From JBCCYM01 sp039190005 (GTDB taxonomy: Bacteria; Pseudomonadota; Gammaproteobacteria; UBA12402): 10,797 nt of DNA. The notes beneath the pieces were generated by a model. It did not search any database and was not told the DNA's origin. It worked only from the letters and a program-made list of their open reading frames with translations. The stretch spans positions 1-10,797 of the forward strand of contig JBCCYM010000062.1 of assembly GCA_039190005.1 (NCBI GenBank), in the 5' to 3' direction. Positions 1-7,263 of this stretch are shown one piece after another (position 1 is the first letter of the stretch; each line of letters begins with the position of its first letter). The position numbers and the translations under genes are program-made.

Positions 1-60
1 ATAATATATTCACATAGTTCAATATTTATATGGATTGAATTATATTTTATAGCTTTTTAT

Positions 61-179
61 CTTTCGATTCTTCGACCCTTCGACCCTTCGACAGGCTCAG
101 GGCAAGCAAGCTCAGGGACCAACCCACATATAAGATGGCTGAGCTTGTCGAAGCCAAACAACACACTTCGAAAGCTCAT
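61..179. repeat. Dispersed palindromic repeat locus, left copy
   Basis: Two blocks recur here and at 8452-8564. Block B (86-120) starts CTTCGACAGGCTCAGGGC and matches 8530-8564 at 33 of 35 bases. Block A (132-179) contains CTGAGCTTGTCGAAG at 139-153 and matches 8452-8499 at 42 of 48 bases. The core of block A is the reverse complement of the core of block B (86-100) with one mismatch, so the locus can fold into a roughly 15-bp stem with a loop of about 38 bases. To the left of block B lie tandem CTTCGACC units at 70-77 and 78-85, running into CTTCGACA at 86-93, with a decayed unit before them. Block A runs into the end of the hydrolase gene. Cores of this kind are scattered through many bacterial genomes; their function here is not evident. 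Confidence 0.85.
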
Positions 180-1009
180 GGTTTAATAAAATCACAAATA
201 AGCTTTGCTGTAGTCTGAGGGGCGTCTAATTGCGGCACATGTCGCACATTTTTAAGCAGGTGAATTTGTGAATCTTTCAATCCAGTTTCAATAAGAACAT
301 ACTTATAATAAGACGAATTTATAAAACCATCGTCTTCACCTAAAATATATATCAAAGGCACAGTGGCATCTTGAACTAACTGCAACTCATCAACCCATTG
401 TTGTGTCTCAAGTTGCTTAGCAAAAAATTCACGGCAGTTTGGATCAGTGTGCTGAACATCATAAGTCATCAATTGGAATGCTTTACCTTCATTAAGATGT
501 GGATTGACGTACGCGGCAGTAACAACCTGATCTTCTTCTTGAGAACGTTCTTTTTGAAATAAAAGCTCTAGCGCGCTTGTTTGATGATGCAATGAAAACA
601 GCATGTCAACGCTTCTTGCTTGTACAGTACCCATTAAAACTAGACCAGCTAAATTATGAAGTGTATTCATAACACGAATAGCACAGTTCCCACCAACGCT
701 ATCTCCAATAATGTAATAATTAGAAAGTTCAAGTCGCTCGATTAACGCCATTAAAACAGCTGTAAAACCCTCCATACTGTAATACCAAGCATATTGATGA
801 CAATCAACGTGGGCCGACAAACCATGACCAGGAAAATCAAGACATACTAAATTAAATTGATCTTCCAATAGCGCACATATCGACTGATAGGATACCGCTG
901 ATGAATGGAAAGCGTGCAATAGTAGCAACGTAGTATCTTTCCCTGACATAGAATGAGTATAGTGTAATTGGCCAAATTCAAAATCTATAATATTTGAACG
1001 CATCACCAT
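176..1009 (-). CDS. Alpha/beta hydrolase
   Basis: This is a 277-residue alpha/beta-hydrolase-fold protein, full length for the family, with no signal peptide, so probably cytosolic. The order of motifs is canonical: an oxyanion-loop region HAFHSS near residues 32-37, the strand-turn DFPGHG at 58-63, the nucleophile elbow GDSVGG with Ser104, an acidic residue in LGEDDGF (Asp226 or Asp227), and the catalytic His257 in RHVPQLD. The variable cap lies about 130-210. The substrate cannot be read from the sequence; esterase, lipase-like or C-C hydrolase activity are all possible. AGGA at 1013-1016 sits only 3 bases from the first ATG but 9 bases from Met3 at 1003, so translation may begin at Met3. 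The TGA stop lies inside a dispersed repeat. The gene lies downstream of the galP-like gene on the same strand, 137 bases away, and may have its own promoter. Confidence 0.9.
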   Translation of the reverse strand: MVMRSNIIDFEFGQLHYTHSMSGKDTTLLLLHAFHSSAVSYQSICALLEDQFNLVCLDFPGHGLSAHVDCHQYAWYYSMEGFTAVLMALIERLELSNYYIIGDSVGGNCAIRVMNTLHNLAGLVLMGTVQARSVDMLFSLHHQTSALELLFQKERSQEEDQVVTAAYVNPHLNEGKAFQLMTYDVQHTDPNCREFFAKQLETQQWVDELQLVQDATVPLIYILGEDDGFINSSYYKYVLIETGLKDSQIHLLKNVRHVPQLDAPQTTAKLICDFIKP

Positions 1010-1146
1010 TTTTCCTGTAATTTTATGAGCACTTTATACAAGCTAATGATCTTGTACTAAAACAAAGTCGAGCGCTCCATCAATTTGGAGCTAATTTAAA
1101 TTAATTTTTTAATAAACTTTAGCTATTTATTAAGTTTCTATTGCGA
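1010..1146. promoter_or_regulatory. AT-rich gap with three inverted repeats
   Basis: Three inverted repeats are visible between the sugar transporter stop and the hydrolase start. TACAAG-N8-CTTGTA (1037-1042 and 1051-1056) lies between a minus-strand TATAAA (-10-like, 1033-1038) and a weak -35-like TTTAGT (1056-1061), 17 bases apart, so it could be an operator for the hydrolase promoter. GCTCCA-N6-TGGAGC (1074-1079 and 1086-1091) is a short hairpin. TTAATAAA-N9-TTTATTAA (1109-1116 and 1126-1133) is a pure A+T stem just past the transporter stop. None is followed on the minus strand by a convincing run of T, so I do not call a Rho-independent terminator for the transporter. Confidence 0.35.
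1013..1016 (-). promoter_or_regulatory. Ribosome binding site of the hydrolase gene
   Basis: AGGA read on the minus strand. It is 3 bases from the first ATG (1007-1009) and 9 bases from the in-frame ATG at 1001-1003. The spacing favours the inner start, giving a protein two residues shorter. Confidence 0.5.
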
Positions 1147-2514
1147 TTATACGCCAATTTCCCGCAACGGCTTACCTGACATAAGGTTATTTTCAATGCT
1201 TTCCAATTCAACACCTTTTGTTTCCGGCACAAACAATCTGACAACAATCAAACTGGCAACCGCGATTACCGCTAAAATAAAATAGAAATTAGCGATACCA
1301 AAATCTTTAATAATTGGTAAAGTAATCACGCCAACAATACCACTGGCAACCCAATTTGAAGTGGTGGCACAACTCATTGCCACATCACGACCTTGCAGCG
1401 GAAAGATTTCAGAACATAAGACCCAAACCACAGAACCATAACCGACAGCGTAACCGATAATAAATAAAAACACATCAAACAACGAAAAATAAGGTGTCAA
1501 CGCCCCCAGACTTTGGCTATCTCTTAGAATCAAGCCTAATGTGAAGGTACTGAGTAAAATCGCGCTACCAGAAAAATACAATAATTTACGACGGCCAAAT
1601 GTTTCAACAAAACGAATCACAAAAATTGTGGCAATAGTATTGACAATTCCAATTAAAAATGTCGCAAACATCTGAGAAAAATGTGACACGAATCCAGCAT
1701 GGGCGAAAATCTCCGGCGCGTAATATAACATGGCGTTCATACCCGCGAATTGTTGAATAATCTGTAATCCGACGCCCAATAGAACCACGGCAATATAACG
1801 GTTATTGGATAAAATTTGTCGTAATGATATTTTATGGCTAACAGTGTCAATATTACTTAACTCTCTATCGACATCTTCCGGATTATGTATTTTTTTCAGC
1901 ACACTTAATGCTTCTTGTCGCCGATCGGATAACATCAGCCATCTTGGACTACGCGGTAAAAAAAGAATACCAATAAACATCAAAACAGCTGGCACACAAA
2001 TAATGCCAACCATCCATCGCCATGAACCTGATGGCGTGAATAACAAGTCACTTAAGAAAGCGACCACAATACCGATGGTTACCATCAACTGATAAACCGT
2101 GACAATACTCCCACGTTTTTGAGCGGGCGAAATTTCAGAAAGGTAAATGGGGGCGTTATACGTGGCAACCCCGACCGAGAATCCGAGAACAAAACGGGCA
2201 ATGATAAGAAAATGCACACTAGGAGACCATGCTGAACCTAGGCAAGCTAAGGTATATATGATCGCACTGACCAGCAAGGAAAAACGTCTGCCAAAGTAAC
2301 GTGATAACCAAAAACTGACTATCGCGCCAATCGCTGAGCCAAACAACACTGAAGACGTGACAATGCCTTCCGCGAACGCCGATAGATTAAAGGCGCTTTT
2401 AATAAACGGCAAAGCACCGGAAATCACACCAAGATCAAAACCAAATAACAAACCGGCAAGCGCGGCAATGAATACGACAAAATAGATAAAATAGTGAGTC
2501 CCTGTTTTTTGCAT
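1147..2514 (-). CDS. galP: GalP/AraE-type sugar:H+ symporter (MFS sugar porter)
   Basis: A 455-residue inner-membrane transporter of the major facilitator sugar-porter family, with about 12 hydrophobic segments and nearly the length of E. coli GalP (464). Visible signatures: GFDLGVISG at 25-33, the loop 2-3 motif YFGRR at 73-77, SEISPAQKRG at 126-135, PRSPRWL at 187-193 (a variant of PESPRWL), the sugar-binding QQFAGMN at 254-260 with YYAPEIF after it, the second-half loop motif ETFGRR at 304-309, WVLCSEIFPLQGRD at 364-377 and PETKG at 430-434. The tail NLMSGKPLREIG resembles the GalP C-terminus. The likely role is proton-driven uptake of galactose, feeding the galETK cluster some 3 kb away on the other strand; glucose, arabinose or xylose cannot be excluded. 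AGGAG at 2521-2525 lies 6 bases before the ATG, so the start is firm. Confidence 0.9.
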   Translation of the reverse strand: MQKTGTHYFIYFVVFIAALAGLLFGFDLGVISGALPFIKSAFNLSAFAEGIVTSSVLFGSAIGAIVSFWLSRYFGRRFSLLVSAIIYTLACLGSAWSPSVHFLIIARFVLGFSVGVATYNAPIYLSEISPAQKRGSIVTVYQLMVTIGIVVAFLSDLLFTPSGSWRWMVGIICVPAVLMFIGILFLPRSPRWLMLSDRRQEALSVLKKIHNPEDVDRELSNIDTVSHKISLRQILSNNRYIAVVLLGVGLQIIQQFAGMNAMLYYAPEIFAHAGFVSHFSQMFATFLIGIVNTIATIFVIRFVETFGRRKLLYFSGSAILLSTFTLGLILRDSQSLGALTPYFSLFDVFLFIIGYAVGYGSVVWVLCSEIFPLQGRDVAMSCATTSNWVASGIVGVITLPIIKDFGIANFYFILAVIAVASLIVVRLFVPETKGVELESIENNLMSGKPLREIGV

Positions 2515-2764
2515 AATTTACTCCTATACGCGTATTTAAATCTTTTAACTAAAGTTGAGATTAATGAATTTGAACAAAATGTCAATGTTTTTACAAACTG
2601 TACTTTACATAATCAAATAAAACTCAACTTGACATATGTCTTCGCGCTTGTTAATTTATAAATAGAAAATCTTCAAGAAGGAAAGTGCTATTAGCATATT
2701 ATGATTAATAGTTAGGCTATTATGAAGGATTAATTATTTACCATATAAAAAACAGAAAATTATT
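2515..2764. promoter_or_regulatory. Divergent promoter region between galP-like and peroxiredoxin-like genes
   Basis: A 250-base AT-rich gap serving two divergent genes. On the minus strand, TTGACA (2579-2584) followed after 16 bases by TAATCT is a candidate promoter for the transporter. On the plus strand, TTGACA (2629-2634) followed after 17 bases by TAATTT (2652-2657) is a candidate for the peroxiredoxin-like gene, leaving a leader of about 100 bases. Possible operators: the palindrome GACATATGTC (2631-2640) overlapping the plus-strand -35, TGCTA-T-TAGCA (2686-2696), and AATAG-N5-CTATT (2707-2721). I see no CRP-type TGTGA-N6-TCACA site and no GalR-type operator. Confidence 0.45.
2521..2525 (-). 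promoter_or_regulatory. Strong ribosome binding site of the galP-like gene
   Basis: AGGAG on the minus strand, 6 bases before the ATG at 2512-2514. It fixes the start of the transporter gene. Confidence 0.75.
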
Positions 2765-3307
2765 ATGAACCCCACCACAACAAAACTACCTGCTGGTTCA
2801 ATTTTCCCCAGCATTGAAGTGAAAAATCTTGATGGCGACACAATCCTATTAGGCAAACCAGCATCAGGCACTGACTGGCAGATGATTGTCGTGTATCGAG
2901 GCAAACATTGCCCCCTATGTACTAAATATCTTAATCAACTGGAATCGTACAAACAGCGATTTCTTGATAACAAGGTAGATCTAATAGCGGTATCCGCTGA
3001 CAGCAAAGCGCAATTAACAAGTCATCTGTCAAAACTCAATGTAAGTTTTCCACTCTATTATGGGTTGAATGAAACACAAATGAAAACACTTGGATTATAT
3101 ATTTCTTTGCCGCGTTCAGCGCAAGAAACCAACCATAATTTCGCTGAACCCGGCTTATTTGTGGTGAATGAGCAAGGTAAACTGCATGTGACAGACATCT
3201 CAAATAACCCGTTTGTTCGTCCTGAACTAGAGGCACTGGCTTCCGGGTTGGAATGGATCAGAAATCCTGAAAATAACTATCCCATACGTGGCACAGCGGC
3301 TTATTGA
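2765..3307 (+). CDS. Peroxiredoxin-like (AhpC/TSA, thioredoxin-fold) protein
   Basis: A 180-residue thioredoxin-fold protein of the redoxin/AhpC-TSA group. The strand IVVYRG (41-46) leads directly into HCPLC, placing a CxxC pair at Cys49 and Cys52, as in the PRX-like subgroup with YRG-x-CPxC rather than the TxxC motif of typical 2-Cys peroxiredoxins. Later landmarks are LIAVSADS (73-80), the EPGLFVVNEQGKL strand pair (128-140) and the tail NYPIRGTA (171-178), which is common in this subfamily. The likely role is cytosolic thiol-dependent peroxide or disulfide chemistry; the exact substrate is unknown. No signal peptide. The region before the ATG has no good Shine-Dalgarno sequence, only an A-rich stretch, but no alternative in-frame start exists because the upstream ATG at 2722 meets a stop after two codons. 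It converges on the glutathionyl-hydroquinone reductase gene with only 20 bases between stops. Confidence 0.85.
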   Translation: MNPTTTKLPAGSIFPSIEVKNLDGDTILLGKPASGTDWQMIVVYRGKHCPLCTKYLNQLESYKQRFLDNKVDLIAVSADSKAQLTSHLSKLNVSFPLYYGLNETQMKTLGLYISLPRSAQETNHNFAEPGLFVVNEQGKLHVTDISNNPFVRPELEALASGLEWIRNPENNYPIRGTAAY

Positions 3308-3327
3308 TAGCATACTAAACACACAAA

Positions 3328-4329
3328 CTATCTATCTTTTTTTCTTTGAAAAAGTAATGCTCTGTTATGTGGCTGAGTAAAATTAAGCACGGGTCCTTTG
3401 GGAATGATTTGAGTCGGATTAATGCGCGTGTGACTGTAATAATAATGCGTTTTGATATGATCAAAATTTACGCTATCAGCCACTTTAGGATATTGAAACA
3501 ATTCCCTGATATAATTTGACAGATGATCATAATCGATAAGACGTTTTTTATTGGTTTTAAAATGATTATAATACACGGCATCAAAACGTATCAGTGTGGT
3601 AAACAATCGCCAATCCGCCTCAGTAATTTGATCACCAACTAAATAACGCTGTTTGCTCAATCGCGCTTCTAACCAATCCATAGTTTCAAACAAGGCGTCA
3701 AACGCGCGATTATACGCGGCTTGAGTGGTAGCAAATCCGGCGCGATACACGCCATTGTTGACAGTGTTATAGACACGCTCATTGACATCATCAATCGCTT
3801 GCTGTAGATTTTTCGGATAATAGTCATCATTCACTTCAGTAAAGTTATTAAATGAACTATTCAGTATTCTGATAACTTCCGCCGATTCATTATTCACTAT
3901 CGTCTGATATTTTTTATCCCATAATACCGGTACAGTCACTTTACCACTATAGTCAGCGTTTGCTCGTGTATAAATTTCATACAGATAGCGCGTATTTTCC
4001 ACCGGATTATTGTGTGAAATCTCATCATTAAATACCCAACCATGTTCAAGCATTTTAGGATCAACAATTGTAATTGTAATGACATTTTCTAAATGCTTAA
4101 TCGCTCTAAATATCAGTGTACGATGCGCCCAGGGACAAGCCAATGACACAAAAAGATGGTAACGATTGGCTTCGGCAAAAAATTTACTGCCACACGCGTC
4201 CGCCTGTGCTTTATCGGCATAAACCCAGTCACGAAATTTTGACGCTTGACGTTTAAATTCTCCAAGTGTGACACGCTTGTTACCGTATTCATCTTCACTA
4301 TGCCATTTGCCTGCCACTAAAAAACTCAT
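3328..4329 (-). CDS. yqjG: Glutathionyl-hydroquinone reductase (Xi-class GST, YqjG/ECM4 family)
   Basis: A 333-residue Xi-class glutathione transferase that reduces glutathionyl-hydroquinones to hydroquinones with glutathione, in the cytosol. It is very close in length to E. coli YqjG (328). The N-terminal thioredoxin-like domain carries the signature LACPWAHRT with the catalytic Cys65, followed by VTVPVLWD (131-138) with its cis-proline and NESAE (147-151), which binds the glutathione gamma-glutamyl group. The helical domain has YNTVNNGVYRAGFA (187-200), YLVGDQITEADWRLF (229-243) and the family-specific tail THYYYSHTRINPTQIIPKGP (294-313). AGGAGA at 4336-4341 lies 6 bases upstream of the ATG, confirming the start. 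It is divergent from the dioxygenase-gal cluster and convergent with the peroxiredoxin-like gene, forming a thiol-redox pair. Confidence 0.95.
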   Translation of the reverse strand: MSFLVAGKWHSEDEYGNKRVTLGEFKRQASKFRDWVYADKAQADACGSKFFAEANRYHLFVSLACPWAHRTLIFRAIKHLENVITITIVDPKMLEHGWVFNDEISHNNPVENTRYLYEIYTRANADYSGKVTVPVLWDKKYQTIVNNESAEVIRILNSSFNNFTEVNDDYYPKNLQQAIDDVNERVYNTVNNGVYRAGFATTQAAYNRAFDALFETMDWLEARLSKQRYLVGDQITEADWRLFTTLIRFDAVYYNHFKTNKKRLIDYDHLSNYIRELFQYPKVADSVNFDHIKTHYYYSHTRINPTQIIPKGPVLNFTQPHNRALLFQRKKDR

Positions 4330-4416
4330 GATTTATCTCCTAAAAATATCCAATTTGCCTTTAGATTAAAATTATTATAAAATTTGACGAAATTTATAGA
4401 CTAAATCATAACATAG
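4330..4416. promoter_or_regulatory. Divergent promoter gap before the dioxygenase-gal cluster
   Basis: An 87-base gap. On the plus strand, TTGACG (4384-4389) and CATAAC (4407-4412), 17 bases apart, match the sigma-70 consensus at 5 of 6 and 4 of 6 positions. This would put the transcript start at about the dioxygenase ATG (4417), giving a nearly leaderless message. On the minus strand a perfect TATAAT (complement of 4374-4379) is a -10 candidate for the glutathionyl-hydroquinone reductase gene, without a clear -35. The two candidate promoters overlap, so they may compete. Confidence 0.4.
4336..4341 (-). promoter_or_regulatory. Strong ribosome binding site of the yqjG-like gene
   Basis: AGGAGA on the minus strand, 6 bases before the ATG at 4327-4329. 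It contrasts with the absence of any such site before the divergent dioxygenase gene. Confidence 0.75.
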
Positions 4417-5265
4417 ATGACCAAAATAGCCAAAATTGATTATTGTTCAGAGCAGGCGCCACAACTTTTTGTAAATTCATTAAAAGAAACAGGTTTTGCC
4501 GTGTTTTATAATCACGGCATTGAATCTGCTTTACTGCAAACGGTAAAAACACAATGGGCTAATTTTTTTGCTTCAGATGATAAATTAAAGCATCTCTATG
4601 ATAAAACTAATATCCACCAAAATGGTTACTACCCGAGTGAAAGCGCCAAAGGTCAAACCGTCAAAGATCTAAAAGAATTTTATCATATTTATGATGACAA
4701 AACCTTGCCAGATAACACAGCAAACAGCACTGGCGAATTAAAAAATAAACTGTTAACAATTGGCTTAAATCTGCTGCAATGGTTAGATCAATATACACCG
4801 AATCATATAACCGCTAATTTAAGCAAGCCGCTATCAGAGATGGTAGATCCGCATGGTCGAACTATTTTAAGAGCGTTGCATTATCCACCTCAAGATAACC
4901 ATCATCATCCTGAACAGGCGATACGCGCGGCAGCGCATAATGATATTAATTTACTGACAATACTACCCGCTTCTGATGAAGCCGGATTAGAAGCGATGGA
5001 TAATGCCGGCAATTGGCATACGGTACCCTGTGACGCGGGTATGCTGATTATTAATGCTGGTGATCAACTGCAACTGTGTAGTCAAGGATATTATCAATCA
5101 ACCTTGCATCGAGTGAAAAATCCATGCGCTGAACGAAAACATTTGTCTCGTTATTCTTTCCCATTATTTTTACAAAGCCATAAAGAAACCGTACTGGATA
5201 TAAAAACAGGTTTTACCACCGGCGAGTACTTGGATCAACGTATGCGTGAATTAGGGATTATATGA
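4417..5265 (+). CDS. 2-oxoglutarate/Fe(II)-dependent dioxygenase, isopenicillin N synthase-like
   Basis: A 282-residue non-haem iron oxygenase of the isopenicillin N synthase/2OG-Fe(II) superfamily, probably cytosolic. The N-terminal module has the typical ETGFAVFYNHGI (24-35). The double-stranded beta-helix core carries the iron triad His174 and Asp176 (AAHNDINLLTIL) and His231 (STLHRVKNP), and the 2-oxoglutarate-binding pair Arg245-x-Ser247 in SRYSFPLF. GMLIINAGDQLQ (208-219) is the usual strand before the distal histidine. These residues look intact, so it should be active, but the substrate is unknown. It is the first gene of the gal cluster: its TGA overlaps the galE ATG by 4 bases, which suggests co-translation with the Leloir genes. 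There is no Shine-Dalgarno sequence before the ATG; the start is supported by family-like N-terminal sequence. Confidence 0.92.
   Translation: MTKIAKIDYCSEQAPQLFVNSLKETGFAVFYNHGIESALLQTVKTQWANFFASDDKLKHLYDKTNIHQNGYYPSESAKGQTVKDLKEFYHIYDDKTLPDNTANSTGELKNKLLTIGLNLLQWLDQYTPNHITANLSKPLSEMVDPHGRTILRALHYPPQDNHHHPEQAIRAAAHNDINLLTILPASDEAGLEAMDNAGNWHTVPCDAGMLIINAGDQLQLCSQGYYQSTLHRVKNPCAERKHLSRYSFPLFLQSHKETVLDIKTGFTTGEYLDQRMRELGII
5253..5256 (+). promoter_or_regulatory. Ribosome binding site of galE inside the dioxygenase gene
   Basis: AGGG within the last codons of the upstream gene. It is 5 bases from the ATG at 5262 and 8 bases from the adjacent in-frame ATG at 5265. The second ATG has the more usual spacing, so GalE may start at Met2. 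Confidence 0.45.
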
Positions 5266-6242
5266 TGTCAACCATACTTGTCGTTGGCGGCGCCGGTTAT
5301 ATTGGCATCCAGATGTCATCACAGCTTGTTGAAGCCGGTTATGACGTTGTCATTTACGACAAAAACAAACCCGCTTATCTCCAAGCTTTGCCACAGGCAA
5401 TTTTTGTACAAGGTGATTTAGCCGAAAAAGAAAAATTACAGCATTTATTTTCCAACTATGCTTTTGACGCGGTGATGCACTTTGCCGCCAGCATTGAAGT
5501 TGGTGAATCAATCAGAAATCCGCAAAAATATTATGATAATAATGTGGTAAAAACATTACAATTGTTAACTCTGATGCGTGAATTCGCAGTCAATTATTTT
5601 ATTTTTTCGTCAACAGCGGCGGTATATGGCGAGCCACAATATGTGCCCATAGACACGCGACATCGACAACATCCGATTAATCCTTATGGCCGCAGCAAAT
5701 GGATGGTGGAAAACATTCTTGGTGATTATGATAGCGCCTACGGTTTGCGTTACGCCAGTCTTCGTTATTTTAACGCCTCAGGCGCGGACCCACAGAATCG
5801 ATTTGGCGAATGCCATGATCCTGAAACACATTTAATCCCGCTGGTATTGCAAGTCGCCAATCATCGCCGAGAACATATTACGGTGTTTGGTAATGATTAT
5901 GATACCCCTGATGGCAGTTGTATTCGTGATTATATTCATGTCGATGACCTTTGTCGCGCCCATCTTTTAGCTTTAAAACGATTACAACAAGAGAATAAAA
6001 GCCTTACCTATAATCTTGGCAACGGTAATGGATTCTCCATTTTAGAAGTCATTGATGCCGCCAGAAAAATAACTGGCAAAGAAATTAAAACCATTATGGG
6101 GTCACGACGCCCTGGCGATCCTGCGCGTTTAATTGCTGACGCTTCTTTAGCGGTTAAAGAATTAGACTGGCAACCGCGATATACCGACTTAGAAACCATT
6201 ATCAATCACGCTTGGAAATGGGAAATAAAAAACTATGGCTAA
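5262..6242 (+). CDS. galE: UDP-glucose 4-epimerase
   Basis: GalE interconverts UDP-galactose and UDP-glucose, regenerating UDP-glucose for GalT in the Leloir pathway; cytosolic, NAD-dependent, extended short-chain dehydrogenase family. The 326 residues are slightly shorter than E. coli GalE (338). Seen in order: NAD-binding GGAGYIG at 9-15, Asp in YDKN (32-35), GDLAE at 51-55, HFAASIEVGES (73-83), the catalytic SST at 116-118, Tyr142-x3-Lys146 in YGRSK, LRYFNASGA (167-175) and DTPDGSCIRDYIHVDD (214-229). All catalytic positions are present. The gene overlaps the preceding dioxygenase by 4 bases (ATGA) and the following galT by 8 bases, so translation of the three is coupled. Two consecutive ATG codons leave the start ambiguous by one residue. 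It could also supply UDP-galactose for cell-surface glycans. Confidence 0.96.
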   Translation: MMSTILVVGGAGYIGIQMSSQLVEAGYDVVIYDKNKPAYLQALPQAIFVQGDLAEKEKLQHLFSNYAFDAVMHFAASIEVGESIRNPQKYYDNNVVKTLQLLTLMREFAVNYFIFSSTAAVYGEPQYVPIDTRHRQHPINPYGRSKWMVENILGDYDSAYGLRYASLRYFNASGADPQNRFGECHDPETHLIPLVLQVANHRREHITVFGNDYDTPDGSCIRDYIHVDDLCRAHLLALKRLQQENKSLTYNLGNGNGFSILEVIDAARKITGKEIKTIMGSRRPGDPARLIADASLAVKELDWQPRYTDLETIINHAWKWEIKNYG

Positions 6243-7242
6243 ACCGCATCGACGTCTGAATCCATTAACCGGTGAATGGTTGATTGTATCGCCACATCGA
6301 GCCAAACGGCCTTGGCAAGGTCAACAAGAACAGATTGATAACATTACCCTGCCCTCTTATGATCCCAATTGTTATTTATGTCCAGGTAATAAACGAGTGA
6401 GTGGTGACACCAATCCTGATTATGACAGTGTGTTTATTTTTGATAATGATCACGCCGCGTTATTGTCAGAAAAACATAAAACACCAGAACAAGCGCATTC
6501 TCTTTTGCAACATCAAGCGATTGATGGCATCTGTCGAGTGATTTGTTTTTCCCCGCGCCATGATTTAACCTTAGCCAATATGACGACATCCGCTATAGAA
6601 AAAGTCATCACCGCCTGGCAACAGCAACTGCTTGAATTAAGTCAGGACTACCAATGGATACAGATTTTTGAAAATAAAGGCGCTGTCATGGGTTGTTCCA
6701 ATCCACATCCACATGGACAAATATGGGCGAGTAATTTTGTGCCAAACGAAGTTGTCAAAGAAGACACACATCAACAACACTATTACAGTCAACATAAAAC
6801 ACCACTATTAATTGACTACGCGCGACTTGAACAACAACAAAAAGAACGTATTGTTGTTGAAAATCATGACTGGCTGGTTGTCGTGCCTTATTGGGCGGCG
6901 TGGCCGTATGAAACATTATTATTACCGAAAAAACACCGTCCCGGTCTAAATGATCTAACAGCTCAGGAAAGCGGCTCGCTGGCGGTTATTTTAAAACAAC
7001 TATTGATGGCGTATGACCGGTTATTTTCAATTTCTTTTCCTTATTCAATGGGCTGGCACGGCGCGCCGAAACAAGATAAACACTACCAACACTGGCAATT
7101 ACACGCTCATTTTTATCCGCCCTTATTGCGCTCCGCCACCGTCAAAAAATTTATGGTCGGTTATGAAATGTTAGCGGAAACGCAACGTGATATTACCGCG
7201 GAACAAGCCGCGGAAAAATTGCGAACCTTGGTAGTAGAGTAA
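6235..7242 (+). CDS. galT: Galactose-1-phosphate uridylyltransferase
   Basis: GalT transfers UMP from UDP-glucose to galactose-1-phosphate through a uridylyl-histidine intermediate, releasing glucose-1-phosphate and UDP-galactose. The 335-residue protein is an E. coli-type GalT (348 there). Visible: RLNPLTGEWLIVSPHRAKRPW at the N-terminus, zinc-binding Cys46-x2-Cys49 (CYLC), His109 in SPRHD and His158, and the active-site HPHGQ with nucleophile His160. The second, iron-type site is represented by Glu172, His275 (GWHGAP), His290 and His292 (LHAHFYPP). All key residues of the family are present, so it should be functional. The ATG lies within galE (8-base overlap) with only a weak GGGAAA upstream, so translation probably depends on galE. 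galK follows after a 21-base gap. Confidence 0.97.
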   Translation: MAKPHRRLNPLTGEWLIVSPHRAKRPWQGQQEQIDNITLPSYDPNCYLCPGNKRVSGDTNPDYDSVFIFDNDHAALLSEKHKTPEQAHSLLQHQAIDGICRVICFSPRHDLTLANMTTSAIEKVITAWQQQLLELSQDYQWIQIFENKGAVMGCSNPHPHGQIWASNFVPNEVVKEDTHQQHYYSQHKTPLLIDYARLEQQQKERIVVENHDWLVVVPYWAAWPYETLLLPKKHRPGLNDLTAQESGSLAVILKQLLMAYDRLFSISFPYSMGWHGAPKQDKHYQHWQLHAHFYPPLLRSATVKKFMVGYEMLAETQRDITAEQAAEKLRTLVVE

Positions 7243-7263
7243 TAACTTACGCGAGAATTAACC

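Noticed and set aside
61..179. Possible CRISPR array or tRNA-like structure in the repeat
   Set aside because: The units are contiguous octamers without spacers, and the palindrome does not make a cloverleaf.
1074..1110. Hairpin GCTCCA-N6-TGGAGC followed by a T-rich stretch, resembling a terminator
   Set aside because: The T-rich side is on the plus strand, but both flanking genes are on the minus strand, so no transcript should end in that direction; on the minus strand there is no proper T-run.
1805..2092. Plus-strand open frame of 95 codons inside the sugar transporter gene
   Set aside because: It is antisense to conserved transporter sequence, with no recognisable domain or ribosome site.
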